Both the position numbers and the translations under genes were made by a program. DNA of 64,000 nucleotides. Origin: an uncultured Prevotellaceae bacterium. Its GTDB lineage: Bacteria; Bacteroidota; Bacteroidia; Bacteroidales; Bacteroidaceae. Positions 58,756-64,000 of the stretch are shown one piece after another (positions within the stretch are counted from its first letter, which is position 1; each line of letters opens with the position of its first letter). Location: the NCBI GenBank assembly GCA_900315075.1, contig OMXV01000034.1, positions 20,221 to 84,220 of the forward strand. Direction: 5' to 3'. The notes below the pieces were generated by a model. That model did no database searches. It was not told where the DNA came from and was given only the letters and a program-made list of their open reading frames with translations.

Positions 58756-61700
58756 ATGAAACGACTATTAACTTCAGCGGCATTGTTCCTATGCTCGCTA
58801 ATGACATTCGCTCAATTTAGTGGATCGGGGTCGGGAACGGAAGATGACCCCTATCTGATTTTCAATGAAACGCAACTGTCGCAGATGGCCAATTTCCTGA
58901 ATCAAGATGGTGTGGTGTTTCGTTTGATGAACAACCTTAATCTCACCAATTGGATTAATAGCAACAGTCCAACTCAGGGTTGGCAACCCATTGGTGTGGA
59001 ATCCTCGCCCTTCAAAGGGAAACTCTTGGGTAACAACAAAACCATTACTGGTCTTACCATCAACCGGCAGTCGGCATCCTATGTGGGCTTCTTCGGGAAA
59101 ACCGATGGAGCCATTATCGAAAACATTACCATCAAAGGCTCGTCGGTGAAAGGCAAGCAATATGTGGGTGGTTTTGGCGGCATGGTTATCAATTCTACAA
59201 TTTCCAACGTCAATATAGAGTTGACAAGTGGCGTTGTAGGTGAAACGTATGTGGGTGGTTTTGGCGGTCAAATTACAGGCTCCACCATCAATACCATCTC
59301 TGCCACAGCCAATGTGTCGGGCACACAAATCATCGGTGGTGCCTTTGGTTCAGCAAGCGAAAGTTCTTTCACTGGAGGTACTCTCACAGGCGCCTTTACC
59401 GCTTCAGATGGTAAAATTGGCGGTGTGATTGGTACTGCTTCAGGCTGTGAATTGCAAGATATTTCCTCTACAGGCAATGTCACTGCCAATGGAGATGTCG
59501 GCCATGCCGCAGGTGCCATAGCCGTTGTGGAAAATATTGCCACACTTACTAATTGCGCTCATTATGGCAATGTCACAGGCAAGACGATTGTCAGTGGATG
59601 CATTAGTTCAATACAATCTGGTAGTTCTGTCACATTCGCCTCCTGCTCCTCGAAAGGTAAACTTACCAATGAAGGTGACTATACTGGTGGTATGGTTGCT
59701 GTTACTTATGGCTTGTGCTTAGGGGGCATGGAAAGTTGCAGCCATTTCGGGGATATCAATGGCAAAAATCATGTTGGAGGTATGATTGGAGCAGTAGTAA
59801 ATGCGGAGAGACCGATTCTTCATACGTATGTGGTGAAATATTCGAGTTCCTATTCATCAACAGGAAATGCTAACAGTTCGTCTTCTTATACTAAAAATGA
59901 ATCTATATCCAATAGTTCTGAGGTGATAACTGCCACCCTCAACAATTGCGCTGCTATCGGCAACATCAATGGCAACAACTATGTAGGGGGAATGATTGGT
60001 TCAGACCAGTCTGGCTATACGTATATCCCTGAACAAAAAACAACGTCTTTGGGCAATGGCTATTATTATAATTACCTATGGAAAGATGGCGAATATACAG
60101 GCATTTATACTTCAAATGATGAAAAAATAACCCTCACCTATTATGATTACACTCGCAAGACCGCTTTCCTAAATATCACCAACAACTACTATAGCGGAAA
60201 AATCAACGGTACAGAACAAATTGGAGGCATCGCAGGTAAAAAGGCAACAGGTGAAATCATCAAAAATTATGCCTACGGCAATATTATTGGTGCATCGAAT
60301 GTGGGAGGTGTTGTTGGCAATATGGCTAAACAAGAAGACAACACGTTGACCGTTAAAAGTAATATTGCCATCTGCTCTACCATCTCTGCCACCACTGCCA
60401 ATATTGGGCGTATTTACGGCTCGGTAGAAGACGCTGATCTTGCTGTCATCGGTGCCGTTGGCTCAGCTGATGGCAACCGTGCCCTTACCCAGTGCAAGGT
60501 CATCTTGCAAGGCGTGGTGCAAGAGGTGGAGGATAACCTGCAGCATGGTTCCACCATTGGTCCTGATTTGTTGCGGTTGAAGGCCACCTATGTCGCCATG
60601 GGCTGGGACATGAACAACAATTGGAACATCCTTGAAACCGAGTGTTTCCCCTACAAGAAATACCAAGCCGCACCACCCGTGATAGAAAGCAGTCTCGTTT
60701 CACAGGCTACAAATATTTCGGGTAAAAGCATTGATGGCGGCACTGTCTATCTATATTACAAAGACCGCAACGCCGTTTCCACGGAATGTACAGGCAACGT
60801 ATGGTCTTTCACCACCGAACCGTTACAAAGTGGTGCACAAGTGCAAATATATGCTGATGTGGAAGGGTTGACTCCCTCCTACTTTACCACCACCAATGTT
60901 GGCTATCCTGGCAGCGGCACAGAAGATGACCCCTACCGCATCTATACCGCCGAGGACTTGCAAGGTGCCAGCAACAGGGGATATTATCAGGTGATGAACG
61001 ACATCAACCTTACCACCTGGATTGCAGAGAATAGTCCAGAGAAAGGCTGGGTGCCTATCGGCCGCAACAGTGGTGATGCCACCTATATCGATGGTGCAGG
61101 TCATACCATCAGCGGACTGTGGACAAATACGACAGAAGACTATACAGGACTCTTCTCCAACTACTCCGCAGGGCAAATCAAAAATCTAACCGTGGAAGTG
61201 GCCAATGGCAAGAGCGTGAAAGGCGGCAACTATACAGGCATCCTCATTGGTCGCATGGCCAATGGCACAATTCTCAACTGCCAAGTTAAGGGCAATGTGG
61301 AGGGCACCAAATATGTTGGTGGTATTACTGGCTACTCCGAGTCAAACACCCTAACAACACTTTCATTCGACGGAACGGTAAAGGCTTCTTCCGAAGAAGC
61401 AAGTGTAGGAGGCATTGTCGGACATGCAAAATCATCACCCGCCACCAACTGTACTGCCTATGCTACTATAAATGCTACCAACGCAACGGCAAACGCTGGA
61501 GGCTTGATGGGATTGTACGAAGATGGACGCATCAGCAAGTGTTTGGCAGATGTCGCTATCACCGCCACTGGTGCCAACAGCAATGTGGGAGGTTTGGTTG
61601 GCTATCTTATCGGAGATGTGCAGATTTCACTGTCGAAAGGTAATGTCTCCGCAACTGGTGCTGGCAGCAACACAGGTGGACTGGTAGGCTATGCCAAAAA

Positions 61701-64000
61701 CTCTGCCATCGTCAACAACTATAGCACCGCCAATGTCAATGGTACAGACTTTACTGCAGGTCTGGTGGGTTATGCCTACGCCACCTCTATTGACAAATGC
61801 TATGCGAAAGGTGATATCACGGGCGTGCAATATGGTGCAGGTGTAGTGGGTGAGTTGGAGGCAGCCAATGCCACTCTTACCAATAGCGTGGCCGTCAGCA
61901 ATATCCTTTCACTTACAGCACAGTCATCATGGGGCAGCCGTGTCATCGGCGGGTTCAAAAGTGGTGCACCCACGCCCGACGAGAGTAACTACGCCCTCGC
62001 AACAATGCAGGTGTCGCTCAATAATATACCACAAAGTAAGACCGATGACCTTGTGGAGGGAATCGCCAAGACAGAGACAGAACTGAAACAAGCAGCCACC
62101 TACCAGAACCTCGGTTGGGACTTTTCTACTATCTGGGGCATTGATGAAGGTGAGATATATCCTTACCTGCTCTGGGAAGTTGATGTGAATCCCGTCGCAG
62201 ACATCTCGTTCGACAAGACCTCATTGCTCATCGCAGTGGGAAAGACAGAGACCATCACCGCCAACATCCTGCCATTGGGTGCCACCAATAAGCGGCTCGA
62301 CTGGACCACTAGCAATGCCACCATCGCTACAGTAAGTGATGGTGAGGTGACGGCCGTGGCAGTGGGAACAACTACTATCACCGCCACTGCTACCGACGGT
62401 TCAGGCGTAAGCGCAACTTGTCAGGTGACCGTAGTTGCCAATCATGATGCTGCTATTGCTGAACTACAATCACTCGTTGATCAAGCACAAGAACTTTACA
62501 ATAACAGCACAGAGGGAGAGAACATCGGTGAATATGTCACAGGCTCACGTGCCGCCTTGCTGGCCGTCATTAGGAGTGTAAGAGCAAGAATCTCCAGTAC
62601 CATGACCGACGAAACCATCAACGAGTGCACTTCAGAGATAAGTGACGCTATTGCACAGTTTGAAAGCCAACAGGTGACAGCAGGTGAGGACACTGACTAC
62701 AGCCAAATAGACAATACGCTCTACATTGAGCGCGTTGAGGCGTCAGCTGGAGGACAGGTGCAACTCTCCATCAAGATGAAGAACACCGTGGAGGTGCAAG
62801 GCTATCAGTTCGACCTCTATCTGCCAGAAGGTGTAACCATCGCCACCGACGAGGATGGATTCCCCATGGCAGAATTGAGTACAGAACGCACTACGGAGCG
62901 GAAAACCGACTATTTCAACTGTTCCATGCAAAGCGATGGTTCTCTCCGTGTGCTCTGCGGATCGTCCAAAGGGTATACCTTCAGCGGCTCAGACGGCGAG
63001 GTGGCCATTATCACCCTTACCATTTCCTCCAACATTGAGGAAGGCGAGCATCCTATTATCATGAAGAATATCCGATTGAGTGACAAGGGTTCCGTTCCCT
63101 ATGTTACCAACTACCTGAAATCCACACTGGTTATCTCTTCCTATACGCTGGGCGACGTCAATGCTGACGGCAGTGTTGACGTGGCCGACTTCATTGCCGT
63201 GGCCAACCATATCCTTGGCAACACCCCAGAAGTCTTTGTGTATAAAGCAGCCGATGTTAATGTTGACAATTCCATTGATGTGGCTGACTTCATCGGTATC
63301 GCAAACATGATTCTAAACGGAGCCACAAGTGCCAACCAAAGTCATATCATGATGGCACCACGAAAGGCAGGTAACCTCACGCTAACCGATATCGATGCAC
63401 TCAGCAACGCAATCTATGTCGAACCTGTTACGGCAAATCCAGGTACACAACAGGTGCTCTCCGTAAAGATGAAGAACGTTGATGCTATAGCAGGATTCGA
63501 GTTCAACTTACAGTTACCCGATGGCATAACTGTTGCCACCGATGAAGATGGACTGTTGATGGCCGAATTGAGTACTGAACGTACTACAACAAGAAAGACT
63601 GATTATTTCAATTCATCTATTCAGCAAGATGGCACGCTGAAGGTTCTCTGCGGTTCCTCTACCCCAAATCCACAGACGGGGAAGGTGTATACTTTCAGCG
63701 GCAACGACGGAGAAGTGGCGCGCATCACGGTTAATATTCCAGAGGGCTATAACGCGGGAGAGTATGCCATCCACATACTTAACGGTATTTTGGCTGATGC
63801 TGATTCTCATAAGACTGAATTGGAGGCCGATATAACCTCACTGCTTACTATCGAAGAAATGGGTGACGGCCGGATACATTTCGCTGAGACAGACACATCA
63901 CTGCCTTCCTTTACATTTGGAGAGAAGGCCGACGTGACAGTGACACGCACCATCAACGCCAACGAGTGGAGCACTATCTGTCTGCCGTTTGGCATGACTG
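58756..64000 (+). CDS. Large surface protein: two GLUG modules, Ig-like, cohesin-like and dockerin-like segments (3' end outside window)
   Basis: The frame is open for 1748 codons to the window end. A signal peptide (MKRLLTSAALFLCSLMTFAQ) is followed by GLUG module 1 (~24-630, GSGTEDDPYLIFNETQLSQM), a bacterial Ig-like linker (~640-715), GLUG module 2 (~718-1135, GSGTEDDPYRIYTAEDL), and a Big_2 domain (~1144-1225, ISFDKTSLLIAVGKTETITAN). Then come a FIVAR-like helical stretch, a cohesin-like domain (~1319-1462), a dockerin type I-like pair (~1465-1522, LGDVNADGSVDVADFIAVANHIL and AADVNVDNSIDVADFIGIANMIL) and a second cohesin-like domain (~1549-1699). The last residues, NEWSTICLPFGMT, are typical of T9SS-secreted Prevotella proteins. 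It is probably an adhesin. Start ATG at 58756. Confidence 0.88.
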   Translation, partial: MKRLLTSAALFLCSLMTFAQFSGSGSGTEDDPYLIFNETQLSQMANFLNQDGVVFRLMNNLNLTNWINSNSPTQGWQPIGVESSPFKGKLLGNNKTITGLTINRQSASYVGFFGKTDGAIIENITIKGSSVKGKQYVGGFGGMVINSTISNVNIELTSGVVGETYVGGFGGQITGSTINTISATANVSGTQIIGGAFGSASESSFTGGTLTGAFTASDGKIGGVIGTASGCELQDISSTGNVTANGDVGHAAGAIAVVENIATLTNCAHYGNVTGKTIVSGCISSIQSGSSVTFASCSSKGKLTNEGDYTGGMVAVTYGLCLGGMESCSHFGDINGKNHVGGMIGAVVNAERPILHTYVVKYSSSYSSTGNANSSSSYTKNESISNSSEVITATLNNCAAIGNINGNNYVGGMIGSDQSGYTYIPEQKTTSLGNGYYYNYLWKDGEYTGIYTSNDEKITLTYYDYTRKTAFLNITNNYYSGKINGTEQIGGIAGKKATGEIIKNYAYGNIIGASNVGGVVGNMAKQEDNTLTVKSNIAICSTISATTANIGRIYGSVEDADLAVIGAVGSADGNRALTQCKVILQGVVQEVEDNLQHGSTIGPDLLRLKATYVAMGWDMNNNWNILETECFPYKKYQAAPPVIESSLVSQATNISGKSIDGGTVYLYYKDRNAVSTECTGNVWSFTTEPLQSGAQVQIYADVEGLTPSYFTTTNVGYPGSGTEDDPYRIYTAEDLQGASNRGYYQVMNDINLTTWIAENSPEKGWVPIGRNSGDATYIDGAGHTISGLWTNTTEDYTGLFSNYSAGQIKNLTVEVANGKSVKGGNYTGILIGRMANGTILNCQVKGNVEGTKYVGGITGYSESNTLTTLSFDGTVKASSEEASVGGIVGHAKSSPATNCTAYATINATNATANAGGLMGLYEDGRISKCLADVAITATGANSNVGGLVGYLIGDVQISLSKGNVSATGAGSNTGGLVGYAKNSAIVNNYSTANVNGTDFTAGLVGYAYATSIDKCYAKGDITGVQYGAGVVGELEAANATLTNSVAVSNILSLTAQSSWGSRVIGGFKSGAPTPDESNYALATMQVSLNNIPQSKTDDLVEGIAKTETELKQAATYQNLGWDFSTIWGIDEGEIYPYLLWEVDVNPVADISFDKTSLLIAVGKTETITANILPLGATNKRLDWTTSNATIATVSDGEVTAVAVGTTTITATATDGSGVSATCQVTVVANHDAAIAELQSLVDQAQELYNNSTEGENIGEYVTGSRAALLAVIRSVRARISSTMTDETINECTSEISDAIAQFESQQVTAGEDTDYSQIDNTLYIERVEASAGGQVQLSIKMKNTVEVQGYQFDLYLPEGVTIATDEDGFPMAELSTERTTERKTDYFNCSMQSDGSLRVLCGSSKGYTFSGSDGEVAIITLTISSNIEEGEHPIIMKNIRLSDKGSVPYVTNYLKSTLVISSYTLGDVNADGSVDVADFIAVANHILGNTPEVFVYKAADVNVDNSIDVADFIGIANMILNGATSANQSHIMMAPRKAGNLTLTDIDALSNAIYVEPVTANPGTQQVLSVKMKNVDAIAGFEFNLQLPDGITVATDEDGLLMAELSTERTTTRKTDYFNSSIQQDGTLKVLCGSSTPNPQTGKVYTFSGNDGEVARITVNIPEGYNAGEYAIHILNGILADADSHKTELEADITSLLTIEEMGDGRIHFAETDTSLPSFTFGEKADVTVTRTINANEWSTICLPFGMT

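Overview
The window reads as chromosomal DNA of a Bacteroidales bacterium, most like Prevotella or a near relative. Support: many start regions carry the Bacteroidota -7 promoter element TAnnTTTG; Shine-Dalgarno sites are scarce; and the gene content is typical of the group (secreted proteins with T9SS-like C-terminal tails, LptE/SecG synteny, DUF4922-SpoIID fusion, ECF sigma with a DUF4974 partner, a holA-adjacent HsdR_N protein, GLUG/dockerin adhesin). No rRNA, phage or CRISPR array was seen. There is one tRNA (His).

Layout. 1-7.2 kb: end of a large surface protein, an RluA-type pseudouridine synthase, an M13 peptidase and a CDP-glycerol transferase-like enzyme, separated by repeat-rich gaps. 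7.2-10.4 kb: sigma-54-type activator, lptE, a helical-repeat protein, secG and tRNA-His. 11-17 kb (minus strand): CotH-like lipoprotein, DUF2490 protein, flippase-like membrane protein, pdxA and rlmN. 17-23.7 kb: a 1258-residue GT/GT/HIT-like/SpoIID fusion followed by two AmpG-like transporters, probably a peptidoglycan recycling unit. 23.7-25.6 kb: aguB-aguA (agmatine to putrescine). 26-31.4 kb: secreted nuclease, then a minus-strand ECF sigma / DUF4974 / STN-transglutaminase cluster. 31.7-43.6 kb: housekeeping genes (Nif3-like, zinc ribbon, aldA, DjlA-like, holA, pyrK-pyrD, aroC-slyD) and an XRE regulator preceded by three identical palindromes.

43.7-58.6 kb is the accessory and most unusual part. 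It has two diverged copies of a two-gene module (transmembrane Ser/Thr kinase plus a ~184-residue partner). It has a compact RiPP-like locus: a 47-residue Cys-containing peptide gene, a small zinc-ribbon protein, a PqqD-radical SAM-SPASM maturase and an amidohydrolase. It has two stand-alone structured RNA candidates of matching architecture (about 45.97-46.23 and 54.14-54.37 kb), each upstream of one of the unusual gene sets. It also holds a decayed transposase, a PreA-type dehydrogenase and a four-gene operon of exported proteins of unknown role. The last 5.2 kb is a surface protein with GLUG, Ig-like, cohesin-like and dockerin-like segments that runs off the window.

Intergenic DNA is full of repeats: miniature inverted-repeat elements with target-site duplications (four copies), short palindromes, REP-like GC-rich hairpins, and purine-rich degenerate tandem repeats. 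Assignments are read from the sequence and remembered family features; no database search was possible.
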